From: an uncultured Chitinophaga sp.
Lineage (GTDB): Bacteria > Bacteroidota > Bacteroidia > Chitinophagales > Chitinophagaceae
Direction of reading: 5' to 3'
DNA length: 64,000 nucleotides
NCBI RefSeq assembly: GCF_902168175.1
Contig: NZ_CABHOU010000072.1
Span: forward strand, 248,001 to 312,000
In this document: piece by piece, positions 9,288 through 18,997 of the stretch
Position numbering within the stretch: position 1 is the stretch's first letter
Layout: each line of letters begins with the position of its first letter
Notes under the pieces: model-generated
Databases searched by the model: none
The model's input: the letters and a program-made list of their open reading frames with translations, nothing else
Told to the model about the DNA's origin: nothing
Program-made: the position numbers and the translations under genes

Positions 9288-10526
9288 CTAATAGAGTAAT
9301 CGCGTTTTTATAGTATGCGGCACTTCTTTTAACAAGGCAATTGCCTCGGTAGACAGGGCACTATCTACGTCCAGTACCACGTAACCAATGTTGTCGTTGG
9401 TTTTAAGGTACTGACCCAGGATGTTGATCTTGTTCTGGGAAAGCGCTGTATTGATGGCCGATAGTACACCTGGCACGTTCGCATGGATGTGCAGGATACG
9501 ATGGGTGTTCTCTACGCCTGGTACACTGATAGCTGGGATGGTATGCGAACCGAAGCTGGCACCTTTTTCCAGGTAGTTCAGCATCTTGGCGCTTACATCG
9601 AGTCCAATATTGAACTGCGCTTCTTCTGTGCTTCCGCCGATGTGCGGGGTCAGTATTACGTTAGGCAGTTTCTGTAATGGTGTGCTGAATGCAGCACCAT
9701 TCTTTTCAGGCTCTACCGGGAATACGTCGATAGCGGCGCCGGAAAGCTGACCACTTACTAGTGCATCTCTCAGGTGTTCGAGGTTCACCACTTCGCCCCT
9801 GGCGTAGTTGATGAATATCGCGCCCTTCTTGGCATACTGAAGAATTTCCTGGTCGATCATATTTTCTGTACGGGCAGTTGAAGGCACGTGCAGGGTGATG
9901 ATATCTGATTTACCAAACAGTTCTTTCAGTTGACGTTCCTGCGAAGCGTTACCGAGCGGTAGTTTGGTTTCCACATCGTAGTAAATTACGTTCATCCCCA
10001 TTCCTTCTGCCAATACACTTACCTGGCTGCCGATGTTGCCGTAACCTACGATACCGAGCGTTTTACCTCTCAGTTCGAAACTGCCGGTAGCCTCTTTTTT
10101 CCAGATACCTTCATGCGCAGCAGCGTTTTTGTCCGGAATGCGGCGGATGAGCATAATGGAAAGGCCGATCACGAGTTCGGCCACCGAACGTGTATTGGAA
10201 TAGGGCGCATTAAATACTGCTACCCCCGACTTTGTGGCTGTTTTAAGGTCTACCTGGTTGGTGCCGATACAGAAGCACCCGATTGCCTGTAATTTATTGG
10301 CTGCTTCTAATACCGCAGGTGTAACGTGTGTTTTGGAGCGGATGCCCAAAAGGTGTACGTCTTTAATTTCGCGTACCAGATCCTCTTCGCTGAGGGCGCC
10401 GGTCAGTCGCTTTACGTTCGCATAGCCTGCATCTTTAAACTCGCTTGCTGCTGCCTCGCTGATGTTCTCCAGGAGCAAAATGTTGATCTTTTCCTTCGGA
10501 TAACTGGTTATTTTACGTTCACTCAT
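9288..10526 (-). CDS. serA: D-3-phosphoglycerate dehydrogenase
   Basis: A 412-residue NAD-dependent 2-hydroxyacid dehydrogenase that oxidises 3-phosphoglycerate, the first step of serine synthesis in the cytoplasm. The nucleotide-binding loop GYGNIG is at residues 161-166. The catalytic Arg, Glu and His of the family are visible in YARGE (R243), VEPE (E272) and TPHIGG (H295). A C-terminal ACT-like domain (about 340-412, HANVPGVLSAIN) is the usual site of serine feedback. The length matches the short E. coli-type SerA. It is a single-gene unit with its own canonical promoter and a terminator. Confidence 0.95.
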   Translation of the reverse strand: MSERKITSYPKEKINILLLENISEAAASEFKDAGYANVKRLTGALSEEDLVREIKDVHLLGIRSKTHVTPAVLEAANKLQAIGCFCIGTNQVDLKTATKSGVAVFNAPYSNTRSVAELVIGLSIMLIRRIPDKNAAAHEGIWKKEATGSFELRGKTLGIVGYGNIGSQVSVLAEGMGMNVIYYDVETKLPLGNASQERQLKELFGKSDIITLHVPSTARTENMIDQEILQYAKKGAIFINYARGEVVNLEHLRDALVSGQLSGAAIDVFPVEPEKNGAAFSTPLQKLPNVILTPHIGGSTEEAQFNIGLDVSAKMLNYLEKGASFGSHTIPAISVPGVENTHRILHIHANVPGVLSAINTALSQNKINILGQYLKTNDNIGYVVLDVDSALSTEAIALLKEVPHTIKTRLLY

Positions 10527-10562
10527 AAAAAAGTACTATTGTTTTCAAAACGTCCCAAAGCG

Positions 10563-10593
10563 CAAACCTACCAGAGTTTCAGCACAAATCAAA
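10563..10593 (-). promoter_or_regulatory. serA promoter
   Basis: On the minus strand TTTG (10590-10593), a 19-nt spacer and TAGGTTTG (10563-10570) match the Bacteroidota sigma-A consensus in full. It implies a leader of about 30 nt before the ATG. Confidence 0.82.
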
Positions 10594-10784
10594 CACTGTC
10601 CCTGTCAAATTCGATTTTCTCAAAAAAACACCCTGACTTGGCTCATTTTTTGAATAATATTTACCATCATATCTTAAAAACTCCTTAAAAAACTGGTGAT
10701 TTGCCGGATTTTATTTGGCAGAAGCAGCGTCAGCACCTATTTTTAAGGCTTTTATAACAACTGACCCATAGTTTTATATTAGTG

Positions 10785-12002
10785 ATGAAGCGCAAGAATG
10801 CAGCAATTGGTGTTTTAGCCATGTCTATATCCACACTGGTCCTGGTTTCGGGGTGCAGTAGCAGCGTGGCCCATAAGAAGGACGCAAACAACGGCAGAAA
10901 GAAGAAAGACAGCATATATACTTTGGGCCTTACCGAAGACCAGCAGGCTGCTGTACGTAATTCGGCCCGTAGTAAACAAATAAGCCGTGATATGGCGTTC
11001 ATATATGCAGATAAACTGAAGAAGAGCGGCTTTAACGGCAGTATCCTACTCGCCCGCAAAGGTGTTGTGCTTTTCGAGCAATATAATGGGTACGAGGACT
11101 TCAAAACCCGGTCTCCACTTACAGACAGCTCCAGTTTTCAATTAGCATCGGTGTCTAAAACCTTTACGGGTATGGCAGCGCTGAAGCTGGTGGAGAATCA
11201 GAAGCTGTCACTGGAAGATAGTCTCCAGCACTTCTTTCCCAACTTCCCTTATAAAGGCATTACCGTGCGTATGTTGTTGAATCACCGCAGCGGGTTGCCT
11301 AATTATCTTTATTTCTGCGACAGCCTCTGGCCTGATCGTAAAAAGCTGATGACGAACAATGATGTAATCGGGTTGATGGAAAAACATCGTCCGCGCATAC
11401 AACATATGCCTAATACGCATTTCCAGTATTGCAATACCAATTACCTGCTGCTGGCCTCTATCGTTGAAAAGGCCAGCGGTGAAAAGTTTGCTGATTACAT
11501 GCAGCATACCTTCTTCCAGCCGCTGGATATGACCCATACTTTTATCGATGACGGTACTGCGCCTAAACGCCCGCACCAAACGGTGAGCCACGACTTCCGC
11601 GGTCGTCCCGAAGCGGATGTTAATTTTGATGGTGTGGTAGGTGATAAAGGAATTTACAGCACGGTGAACGATATGCTTAAATGGGACCAGGCGCTTTATT
11701 CCGGTAAGCTCTTTACAGAGGCTACTTTGAAGGAAGCCTTCACGCCTTACAGCAATGAAAAGCCAGGCATACGTAACTATGGCTTGGGCTGGCGACTGAT
11801 GGTGTATCCTGGTAACGCTCATAACATTGTGTACCACAACGGATGGTGGCATGGTAACAATACCGTGTTCTATCGTTTCGTACAGGATTCAACCACGCTT
11901 GTAATACTGGGCAACAGGTATAACCGCGCTATCTATCACGCAGTAAAACCTATTCGTGATGCCATTGGGCATGGTGATGGTGAAGAGGCGGGCGACGAGT
12001 AA
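10785..12002 (+). CDS. Beta-lactamase-fold (class C / esterase-type) serine hydrolase lipoprotein
   Basis: A 405-residue protein with a lipoprotein signal: a hydrophobic stretch ending LVSGC, so Cys24 is probably the lipidated residue. The serine beta-lactamase family motifs are present: SVSK at 122-125 (nucleophile Ser122 and Lys125), YCN at 215-217 and HNG at 351-353, replacing the KTG-type third motif. Family members hydrolyse peptides, esters or beta-lactams; the substrate cannot be read from sequence. The ATG at 10785 is preferred over the overlapping GTG at 10782. The gene converges on the next one with directly adjoining stop codons. Confidence 0.88.
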   Translation: MKRKNAAIGVLAMSISTLVLVSGCSSSVAHKKDANNGRKKKDSIYTLGLTEDQQAAVRNSARSKQISRDMAFIYADKLKKSGFNGSILLARKGVVLFEQYNGYEDFKTRSPLTDSSSFQLASVSKTFTGMAALKLVENQKLSLEDSLQHFFPNFPYKGITVRMLLNHRSGLPNYLYFCDSLWPDRKKLMTNNDVIGLMEKHRPRIQHMPNTHFQYCNTNYLLLASIVEKASGEKFADYMQHTFFQPLDMTHTFIDDGTAPKRPHQTVSHDFRGRPEADVNFDGVVGDKGIYSTVNDMLKWDQALYSGKLFTEATLKEAFTPYSNEKPGIRNYGLGWRLMVYPGNAHNIVYHNGWWHGNNTVFYRFVQDSTTLVILGNRYNRAIYHAVKPIRDAIGHGDGEEAGDE

Positions 12003-12989
12003 TTACCCTCCGTGTTTCCGGTTCGGAAGCACGTTATTCCTGGTCCATTCAATCTTTTCTTTAAAAGGATAACTTCGCACGGGACACTGTAAAAGCTGGC
12101 AACAGGAGCAACTGGTAGGCAGGCAGGGATCTGTATGTATAAAGAATTCTGTTTCCCCGTTCTCCAACTCTCTGTTGATGAGCCTGTCCACTGCTTTCAT
12201 TTCATCATGTACCTGGCTCAGTTCCAGGTAATAAGGCATGGTGATGTGACAATCTATATGATAGTTGTTGCCGTATTGTTGTACCCGCATGTTGTGTACG
12301 TCTATCCACATAGGATGGCGGTTGCGCGACAGGATATCTATCACCTTATCTACGGTCTGCATATCCGTTTCGTCCATCAGGCCGGAAATGGATTTACGCA
12401 GCAACTGGTAACCTTTAAACAGGATGAAACTACCCATGATGGCCGAAGTGGCAGGGTCTACCCAGGTCCAGCCGGTGAAGTGGATGAGCAGCAGGGCACC
12501 GATAAGGGCGATAGAGCTATAGGCGTCGGTTAAGATGTGCTGACCGTTTCCGCTTAAGGTAATGGAGCCCGCACGTTTGCCTGCAAACACCAGGTAACGA
12601 CCGAGCAGGTAGTTGATAACGGTGGTGCCCGCGATCGCCCATAAACCATGGTCTACATCCTCAATCGTATGCGGCGTAAAGAAATACTGGGCGGCCTTAA
12701 AAAGGATTAAAAGGCCTGCTATAAAGATCATCGCGCCTTCGAAACCGATAGAAAAGAATTCTACTTTTCCATGCCCGTACGGGTGGTTCTCGTCTCTTGG
12801 TTTACTGGTAAGGTAGATGCTGTAACTCGCAAACATCCCGGCCACCACGTTGATGATCGATTCCAGGGCATCCGAGAGGATGGCAACGGAATGTGTCATG
12901 AAATAGGCGCCGAACTTCGCCACGGTAAGTATAAAACTCACCGCCAGCGATAGCAGGATAATACGAAACTCTCTTCTAAGCAAAACCAC
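12003..12989 (-). CDS. Cation diffusion facilitator family transporter
   Basis: A 328-residue inner-membrane metal/proton antiporter. The first metal-site signature is SVAILSDALES with Asp40, followed by the loop ENHPYGHGKVEF common to the family and by HILTDAYSS in a later helix. About six membrane spans are followed by a cytoplasmic domain. The last 40 residues carry a cysteine-rich tail (DPC..SCSCCQLLQC) that could bind metal. Zn, Fe, Mn and Co cannot be told apart from the sequence. The start is a GTG, with a TTG two codons later as alternative; no nearby ATG exists. Confidence 0.9.
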   Translation of the reverse strand: MVLLRREFRIILLSLAVSFILTVAKFGAYFMTHSVAILSDALESIINVVAGMFASYSIYLTSKPRDENHPYGHGKVEFFSIGFEGAMIFIAGLLILFKAAQYFFTPHTIEDVDHGLWAIAGTTVINYLLGRYLVFAGKRAGSITLSGNGQHILTDAYSSIALIGALLLIHFTGWTWVDPATSAIMGSFILFKGYQLLRKSISGLMDETDMQTVDKVIDILSRNRHPMWIDVHNMRVQQYGNNYHIDCHITMPYYLELSQVHDEMKAVDRLINRELENGETEFFIHTDPCLPTSCSCCQLLQCPVRSYPFKEKIEWTRNNVLPNRKHGG

Positions 12990-13077
12990 AGATTTAGTAC
13001 GGCAAATATCAACTAAATGAATGGATTACAACATCATCCGTACCAGGAATGTATCCACATATTTATATCTTCGTCGT

Positions 13078-13596
13078 ATGGACCTCCGCAATGCCATATT
13101 GGAAGAACATTCCAGGGAACAAACACTCAAAATCGCTGCCTGGATAGGTAAGGACAAAAAGCGCTTCGCAGCGCTGCTGCAATTGTTTTTGCACGATGAG
13201 TACCGCGTGGTACAACGTGCCGCCTGGACGCTTCGCCATGTAGCAGAACACCACCCTCCCATCATCACGCCTCATCTTGATGAAATAGTGGAACGTTTAG
13301 GGCACGATGGTATACCGGTGGCGGTTAAACGCAATGTAATGGCGGTGTTGCAGCAAATACAGATACCGGAAAAGCTGCACGGCGAAGTCATGAACTATTG
13401 TTTCGACTTCTTACAGGACCCGCAGGAAACCATTGCAGTCAAGGCTTTCTGTATGACCATCCTGGGCAACCTCGCCCAGTCTTACCCTGAAATTAAAAAT
13501 GAAATAGTACTGGTAATAGAAGACCTGCTGGAGCAGGGGGCCAGTGCGGGTATACGCTCGCGGGCCAAGAAAACGCTGAAGGCCTTGGGAAAATAA
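13078..13596 (+). CDS. HEAT-repeat-like alpha-helical protein
   Basis: About 172 residues from the ATG at 13078. It consists of repeated helix pairs of HEAT/ARM type (RVVQRAAWTLRHVAE, VKRNVMAVLQQIQ, IAVKAFCMTILGNLAQ, IRSRAKKTLKALGK), a scaffold for protein-protein contact. There is no signal peptide, so it is probably cytoplasmic. An upstream ATG at 13021 gives 19 more residues of non-conserved appearance, and a TATCTTCG box at 13066-13073 argues for the later start. It converges on infC and shares a bidirectional terminator with it. Its function is unknown. Confidence 0.75.
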   Translation: MDLRNAILEEHSREQTLKIAAWIGKDKKRFAALLQLFLHDEYRVVQRAAWTLRHVAEHHPPIITPHLDEIVERLGHDGIPVAVKRNVMAVLQQIQIPEKLHGEVMNYCFDFLQDPQETIAVKAFCMTILGNLAQSYPEIKNEIVLVIEDLLEQGASAGIRSRAKKTLKALGK

Positions 13597-13625
13597 AATA
13601 CCCGGAACAAACGCTCCGGGTATTT
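13596..13625. terminator. Bidirectional terminator between the HEAT gene and infC
   Basis: An 11-bp stem (13596-13606 with 13615-13625) is flanked by A-rich sequence on the left and T-rich sequence on the right, so it can serve both converging genes. Confidence 0.85.
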
Positions 13626-13643
13626 ATAAATATGTAGCCTGTA

Positions 13644-14489
13644 TTAGTTGCTGCTTTCTTCTGACTTATTCTCAGAAGGTGCCGGGTTATCGGACGGTGC
13701 CGGTGCCTGCGCCTGTTGGGCCGGTACAATAGGCCTGTTTTTGTACTGGATGTTGATGGGAGGCCTGCCCTGAGGCGTAACCTGGGTAGTAGTACCACCA
13801 CCACTCTGAGCAGCCGGCGACGGTGCTGGCCTTTCGATGCGTTCAGGACGTTCTGCCCTTTCAGGTCTTTCCGGCCTTTCTGCTTTCTCCGCTTTCTCGC
13901 CACCACCAGATGGTTTTTTCTTCGCGCTCTTAGGAGCGAAGATGGCGATCATCCTTTTACCTTCCATGGTAGGCATGCCTTCCAGCGCACCCACCTCAGC
14001 GAGGCGTTCTGCGAACTTCAGCAAAATCAACTCACCACGTTCTTTAAACATGATAGCACGACCTTTAAACTGAACGTACGTTTTTACTTTATTACCTTCT
14101 TTGAGGAATTTCTCAGCGTGTTTCGCCTTGAAGTCAAAGTCATGATCGTCCGTATTGGGCGTAAAGCGAATTTCTTTTACTTCGCTTTTATGCGCATTGG
14201 CTTTCATTTCCTTTTCCTTCTTCTTCTTCTCGTAAAGGAATTTATTGTAATCGATGATTCTGCATACTGGTGGAACAGCATTTGGGGAAATTTCCACAAG
14301 GTCAAGGCCCTGGTCGTCCGCCATACGCTGAGCGTCTTCTGTACGATAAACGCCGACCTCCACATTGTCACCTACCAATCGAACTTCAGGAACGCGGATC
14401 ATCCTGTTTGTGCGATGTTCTTGTTGTTGTTCTCTTCTGAAGTTAGGGCCTTTACCCCGGTTAAAATTTGGCTTTGGTCTTTGTTGCAT
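13644..14489 (-). CDS. infC: Translation initiation factor IF-3 with long low-complexity tail
   Basis: Residues 25-190 are a complete IF-3: the N-terminal domain has RVPEVRLVGDN and LDLVEISPNAVPPVCRI, and the C-terminal domain has EIRFTPNTDDHDF, VKTYVQFKGRAI and MEGKRMIAIFAPK. It binds the 30S subunit and governs start-codon fidelity. After residue 190 there is a disordered tail of about 90 residues, rich in Glu-Arg-Pro steps and then Pro, Gln and Ala, so the protein is about 100 residues longer than the family norm. It starts at an ATG, unlike the AUU of E. coli infC. It lies 61 bp after thrS on the same strand, but rpmI and rplT do not follow. Confidence 0.96.
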   Translation of the reverse strand: MQQRPKPNFNRGKGPNFRREQQQEHRTNRMIRVPEVRLVGDNVEVGVYRTEDAQRMADDQGLDLVEISPNAVPPVCRIIDYNKFLYEKKKKEKEMKANAHKSEVKEIRFTPNTDDHDFDFKAKHAEKFLKEGNKVKTYVQFKGRAIMFKERGELILLKFAERLAEVGALEGMPTMEGKRMIAIFAPKSAKKKPSGGGEKAEKAERPERPERAERPERIERPAPSPAAQSGGGTTTQVTPQGRPPINIQYKNRPIVPAQQAQAPAPSDNPAPSENKSEESSN

Positions 14490-14550
14490 TAAGAAAAATA
14501 AAAGTTACTAATTTAAATTTTACTGATCGATACGTAATATTACAACTTTC

Positions 14551-16494
14551 TTATTCAAAAGGTTTACGATTTATCACCTCGTCTGTAATAAGATCGATGA
14601 AATTTTTGATCTCCATTGTCCCGAGGTCTCCTTTTGCCTGGCGGCGTACTGCAACCAGGTTATCGGTAGCTTCCTTCTCTCCAAGTACCAGCATATACGG
14701 AATTTTTGCCAGCTCTGCTTCGCGGATCTTCTTACCGATTTTCTCGCTACGATCGTCAATCTCTGCGCGAATTTCCGAATTTTTCAGCAATTCTGCCACT
14801 TTTTCTGCATAAGCCTGGCTTTTGTCACTGATTGGCAGGATTTTAACCTGCGTAGGTGCCAGCCATAATGGGAACTTACCAGCTACGTGTTCTATAAGTA
14901 CCGCAATGAAACGTTCAAGGGAGCCAAATGGCGCACGGTGAATCATTACAGGGCGGTGTTTGGCGTTGTCTGCACCGATATACTCGAGTTCGAAGCGTTC
15001 AGGAAGGTTGTAATCTACCTGTATCGTACCCAACTGCCATTTACGGCCCAGGGCATCTTTCACCATGAAATCAAGTTTCGGGCCATAAAATGCTGCTTCG
15101 CCGTATTCTACCACGGTATTCAGCCCTTTTTCCCGGGCGCTTTCGATAATCGCCTGCTCGGCCAGGTTCCAGTTCTCGTCAGTTCCAATGTACTTGGAGC
15201 GGTCTTCCTTGTCGCGCAGGGAAATCTGGGCGGTATAGTCAGTGAAGTTCAGGCTTTTGAATACGTACAGCACCAGGTCTATCACCTTAATAAACTCTTC
15301 CTTCACCTGGTCGGGACGGCAGAAAAGGTGGGCATCATCCTGTGTAAAGCCACGTACACGGGTCAAACCATGCAGCTCGCCATGTTGCTCGTAACGGTAA
15401 ACGGTACCGAATTCGGCCAGGCGAACGGGCAGATCTTTGTAAGACTTAGGTGATGCCTTGTAAATTTCGCAGTGGTGCGGACAGTTCATCGGTTTTAACA
15501 GGAACTCCTCGCCCTCCTCAGGTGTGCTGATGGGCTGGAAGCTGTCTTTACCATACTTCTCGTAGTGGCCGGAAGTTACGTACAGCTGTTTGCTGCCGAT
15601 ATGCGGCGTTACTACGGGCAGGTAACCACTGTCCATCTGCGCCTTTTGCAGGAACTGTTGTAAACGCTCGCGGAGCATAGCTCCTTTAGGCAGCCATAAA
15701 GGCAAACCTAAACCTACTTTCTCGGAGAAGGTGAACAACTCAAGTTCCTTACCCAGTTTACGGTGGTCGCGTTTCTTCGCTTCCTCCAGCAGGGTCAGGT
15801 GCTCGTCAAGCTCTTTCTGGTTGGGGAAAGTAATACCGTAGATGCGGGTCAGCATCTTGTTCTTTTCGTTCCCACGCCAGTAAGCGCCGGCAATATTGGT
15901 GAGTTTTATCGCTTTGATAAAACCAGTGTTCGGAATGTGCGGACCTTTACACAGGTCGGTAAAACCACCCTGGGTGTAAAAAGTGATGTCGCCGTCGTTC
16001 AAACCTTCGATCAGTTCCAGTTTGTACTGGTCCTGTTTTTCGGTAAAGTACTGAAGTGCGTCTGCTTTGGATACTTCTTTACGAACATAAACGCTGCTTT
16101 GCTTTGCCAGTTCGTTCATTTTCACTTCTATCTTACGCAGGTCTTCTTCGCCGATCTGACGGTCGCCCAAATCAATATCGTAGTAGAAGCCACCACCTTC
16201 GATAGCGGGACCAATACCGAGTTTCACCCCTGGATACAGTGCTTCCAGGGCCTCGGCCATCAGGTGGGCCGAAGAGTGCCACATCGTAGACTTGCCTTCT
16301 TTGTCGGACCAGGTAAGTAGCTGCAACGTACTATCTGTTGTGATCGGGCGCGTGGCATCGATCACCTCGCCGTTTACTTTGGCCGATAATACTTTGCGCG
16401 CAAGTCCTTCGCTGATCGACTTGGCAATGTCCAGAGCGGATACGCCTGGTTCATACTGTCTGACTGCTCCATCCGGGAGTGTAATGTTGATCAT
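14551..16494 (-). CDS. thrS: Threonine-tRNA ligase
   Basis: A 647-residue class II synthetase that charges tRNA-Thr in the cytoplasm. Domains in order are an N-terminal TGS domain (1-60), the editing domain with HSSAH at residues 73-77 and the [11 protein letters not shown] segment, the catalytic core with [10 protein letters not shown] (zinc-binding Cys and His) and [10 protein letters not shown], and the C-terminal anticodon-binding domain. Length and motifs are those of bacterial ThrRS. Together with infC it forms an apparent two-gene unit. No autoregulatory operator was identified. Confidence 0.97.
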   Translation of the reverse strand: MINITLPDGAVRQYEPGVSALDIAKSISEGLARKVLSAKVNGEVIDATRPITTDSTLQLLTWSDKEGKSTMWHSSAHLMAEALEALYPGVKLGIGPAIEGGGFYYDIDLGDRQIGEEDLRKIEVKMNELAKQSSVYVRKEVSKADALQYFTEKQDQYKLELIEGLNDGDITFYTQGGFTDLCKGPHIPNTGFIKAIKLTNIAGAYWRGNEKNKMLTRIYGITFPNQKELDEHLTLLEEAKKRDHRKLGKELELFTFSEKVGLGLPLWLPKGAMLRERLQQFLQKAQMDSGYLPVVTPHIGSKQLYVTSGHYEKYGKDSFQPISTPEEGEEFLLKPMNCPHHCEIYKASPKSYKDLPVRLAEFGTVYRYEQHGELHGLTRVRGFTQDDAHLFCRPDQVKEEFIKVIDLVLYVFKSLNFTDYTAQISLRDKEDRSKYIGTDENWNLAEQAIIESAREKGLNTVVEYGEAAFYGPKLDFMVKDALGRKWQLGTIQVDYNLPERFELEYIGADNAKHRPVMIHRAPFGSLERFIAVLIEHVAGKFPLWLAPTQVKILPISDKSQAYAEKVAELLKNSEIRAEIDDRSEKIGKKIREAELAKIPYMLVLGEKEATDNLVAVRRQAKGDLGTMEIKNFIDLITDEVINRKPFE

Positions 16495-16566
16495 ATATTA
16501 TTCTAAGATCTTCTTTATAAAATGCTTGCGAAGTTAATCATTTGGGTGGAAATTAACCAGCAGTGA

Positions 16567-18948
16567 TTAAAACTTAAAGTTCCAGGTGGCGGAAGGGATG
16601 ATGGGAAACAGTGAAACCTTACGCCCTTTTACTTCCAGTGTACCTGCCGCCACACTTCCTTTCTGGTAAAAATACATGAAGTAAGGATTCATCCTGCTGT
16701 ACACATTGTAGATCGAAAAGGCCCAGCTACCCTGCACACGGTCGTTAAAACGTTTCCGCTGCGGTGTGTAAACGGCCGACAGGTCGAGGCGATGATATGG
16801 CTCCATCCGGTAAGAATTAATGCTGCCGCTCTCCTGCCGCAGCACGCCTTCCACGAAGTAAAACTTTTCTGGCAGGGTTGTAGTATTGCCGGTCCCGAAG
16901 ATAAATACGCCCGAAAAGCTCCATTTTTTACTTAAATCGTACGTGCCTACCAGCGACAAATCGTGGCGACGGTCGTACTTGGCGGGGAATTTTTTACCGT
17001 CATTCAGCTCGTCAAACTTACGCCAGGTCCAGGATAGCGTATAACCCAGCCAGCCGGTAAATTTGCCTTTGTTTTTTTTGATAAAGAATTCGGCCCCGTA
17101 CGCCCATCCTTTCCCGAACACAAAATCTTCTTCCGGGTCATTAATGGAGGGCGTATAACCTTCCCGGTACTCAACCTGGTTCTGCATGTTTTTGTAATAG
17201 GCTTCTACAGACCCCTCGTACTCATTATCTGCAAAATTGTGGAAATAGCCAGCCGAATACTGCCAGGCTACCTGCGGTTTAACGCGGTAGGTGCTGGGCA
17301 CCCATATATCGGTGGGCAGTGTGGAACCGGCATTGGTAACGAGGTGAATGAACTGGTTATTGCGGGTTACAGCTGCTTTTACAGCACTGGCCCCGTTCAG
17401 CGCATAACGTACAATTACCCGTGGTTCGGGCCAGCCGAACGACCGTACGGGCACGCCCCTGCCCCAACTGGTACTGTCAAGTTTATTGCCATTGGCATCG
17501 CGCTCGTAAGCGGTATAGGGGCCAATTTGCTGGAAACCGCTGTACCGTACCCCAATGTTCACCTGCAACTGGCTGGTGATCTCCCAGTCGTCCTGTATGT
17601 ACAGCGCCGCTTCGTGGGCAAACTTCTTAAAAGTATTATCGGGACTAAACGTTGTGCTGTCCTGCACACCGGAAACAGACGATGGGCGGAAGTGGTGATA
17701 GATGTAATTACCGCCGAACTTCAGGTGGTGTTTCGGACCGGCAAAATATTCCAGATCGAGTTTAGCGTTCAGATCGCGTATGCCGGATTTAAGGCTGATG
17801 TCGAAATTGTTTTGTGTACCGCTGAACTCGAACTTATAATCGTTGTAAATGATGGAGGTGTTTGAAAAGAGCTTTTTCGAAAACACGTGGTTCCATCGCA
17901 AAGTGGCGGTGGCATTGCCCCAGGGGATATTGGCGTCGAACGCACGCTCTTTGTTTTTGAAGGTGAATACGTCCTGGCCCAGGTAGGCGCTGAAGTAAAC
18001 ACGGTCTTTGTCCGAAAAGCGGTAATTCGCTTTCATGTTCACGTCGTAAAAGTAATAACCGGTGCCACGAAACTCACTGTCCTTAGATATAAAAGGCTTC
18101 ATCAGCAGGTCAACGTATGTACGCCGGCCAGCCAGCATAAACGATGATTTATTTTTTTGTAGAGGGCCTTGTATAGATAACCTTGAGGCAATGGCACCCA
18201 ATCCTCCTTCTACTTCAAACTTCTGATTGTTGCCTTCTTTCATTGTTACATCCACTACGGACGATAGCCGGCCGCCGTAATTAGCGGGCATGCCGCCTTT
18301 AATCAGCGTTACGTCTTTAATAGCGTCGGCATTAAAGATGGAAAAGAAACCGAAAAGATGACCGGTGTTGTATATCGGGGCCTCGTCCAGCAATATGAGA
18401 TTTTGGTCGGGGCCGCCGCCACGTACATAGAAACCGGCGTTGCCCTCTCCTGCTGATTGCACGCCTGGCATCAGTTGCATTACCTTCAGTACGTCTACTT
18501 CGCCCATCAGTGCCGGCAGCTTTTTCATTTGCGCGGTGGAGAGTTTCACAGTGCCCATTTCGGTGTTGCGGATGTTCTCATCCTTCCGTTTATCGGTAAT
18601 CACCACTTCCTTCGCCTGTATAGCGCCCGTTTTGAGCGCTATATTACGTTTAACGTTATCGTTCAGATTGATACGCTCTTCCACTGATTGGAAACCGAGG
18701 TACGAAAACACCATGGTGTATTCGCCGGCGGGCAGGGTAAGCGAATAAAAACCGTAAACATTGGTTTGTACGCCGGTAAGCGTGCCTTTAACGAGGATAT
18801 TGGCACCGGGAATGGATTCGCCGTTGCTGCCATCGTTTATATAACCACTGATCGTGAATTTGACCGGGGCTTGTGCCTGTACGCGCGGCGCTACCGCGCA
18901 AACCAGCAGTATCAGGAATAAAATAAGGTGTGCCCGGCGGTTAAACAT
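16567..18948 (-). CDS. TonB-dependent outer-membrane receptor with carboxypeptidase-regulatory-like domain
   Basis: 793 residues. A signal peptide ends near VQAQ (residue 26). A CarboxypepD_reg-like beta-sandwich follows (GYINDGSNGESIPGANILVKGT, about 30-115), then a plug domain (MGEVDVLKVMQLMPGVQS, YVRGGGPDQNLILLDEAPIYN) and a 22-strand-type barrel ending in an aromatic-rich C-terminus (SATWNFKF). It would import a ligand through the outer membrane using TonB energy. There is no SusD partner, so it is not a classical polysaccharide locus; the substrate is unknown. It follows the DUF3347 lipoprotein gene by 49 bp and may be co-transcribed with it. Confidence 0.92.
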   Translation of the reverse strand: MFNRRAHLILFLILLVCAVAPRVQAQAPVKFTISGYINDGSNGESIPGANILVKGTLTGVQTNVYGFYSLTLPAGEYTMVFSYLGFQSVEERINLNDNVKRNIALKTGAIQAKEVVITDKRKDENIRNTEMGTVKLSTAQMKKLPALMGEVDVLKVMQLMPGVQSAGEGNAGFYVRGGGPDQNLILLDEAPIYNTGHLFGFFSIFNADAIKDVTLIKGGMPANYGGRLSSVVDVTMKEGNNQKFEVEGGLGAIASRLSIQGPLQKNKSSFMLAGRRTYVDLLMKPFISKDSEFRGTGYYFYDVNMKANYRFSDKDRVYFSAYLGQDVFTFKNKERAFDANIPWGNATATLRWNHVFSKKLFSNTSIIYNDYKFEFSGTQNNFDISLKSGIRDLNAKLDLEYFAGPKHHLKFGGNYIYHHFRPSSVSGVQDSTTFSPDNTFKKFAHEAALYIQDDWEITSQLQVNIGVRYSGFQQIGPYTAYERDANGNKLDSTSWGRGVPVRSFGWPEPRVIVRYALNGASAVKAAVTRNNQFIHLVTNAGSTLPTDIWVPSTYRVKPQVAWQYSAGYFHNFADNEYEGSVEAYYKNMQNQVEYREGYTPSINDPEEDFVFGKGWAYGAEFFIKKNKGKFTGWLGYTLSWTWRKFDELNDGKKFPAKYDRRHDLSLVGTYDLSKKWSFSGVFIFGTGNTTTLPEKFYFVEGVLRQESGSINSYRMEPYHRLDLSAVYTPQRKRFNDRVQGSWAFSIYNVYSRMNPYFMYFYQKGSVAAGTLEVKGRKVSLFPIIPSATWNFKF

Positions 18949-18997
18949 ATCTCGGGGATTAATGCATGTGCTCCGTAAGTGTAAAAATACGGGGGTA

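Noticed and set aside
16567-18948. Polysaccharide-utilisation (SusCD) locus
   Set aside because: The receptor has no SusD-like lipoprotein or glycoside hydrolase next to it, and the neighbour is a DUF3347 lipoprotein.
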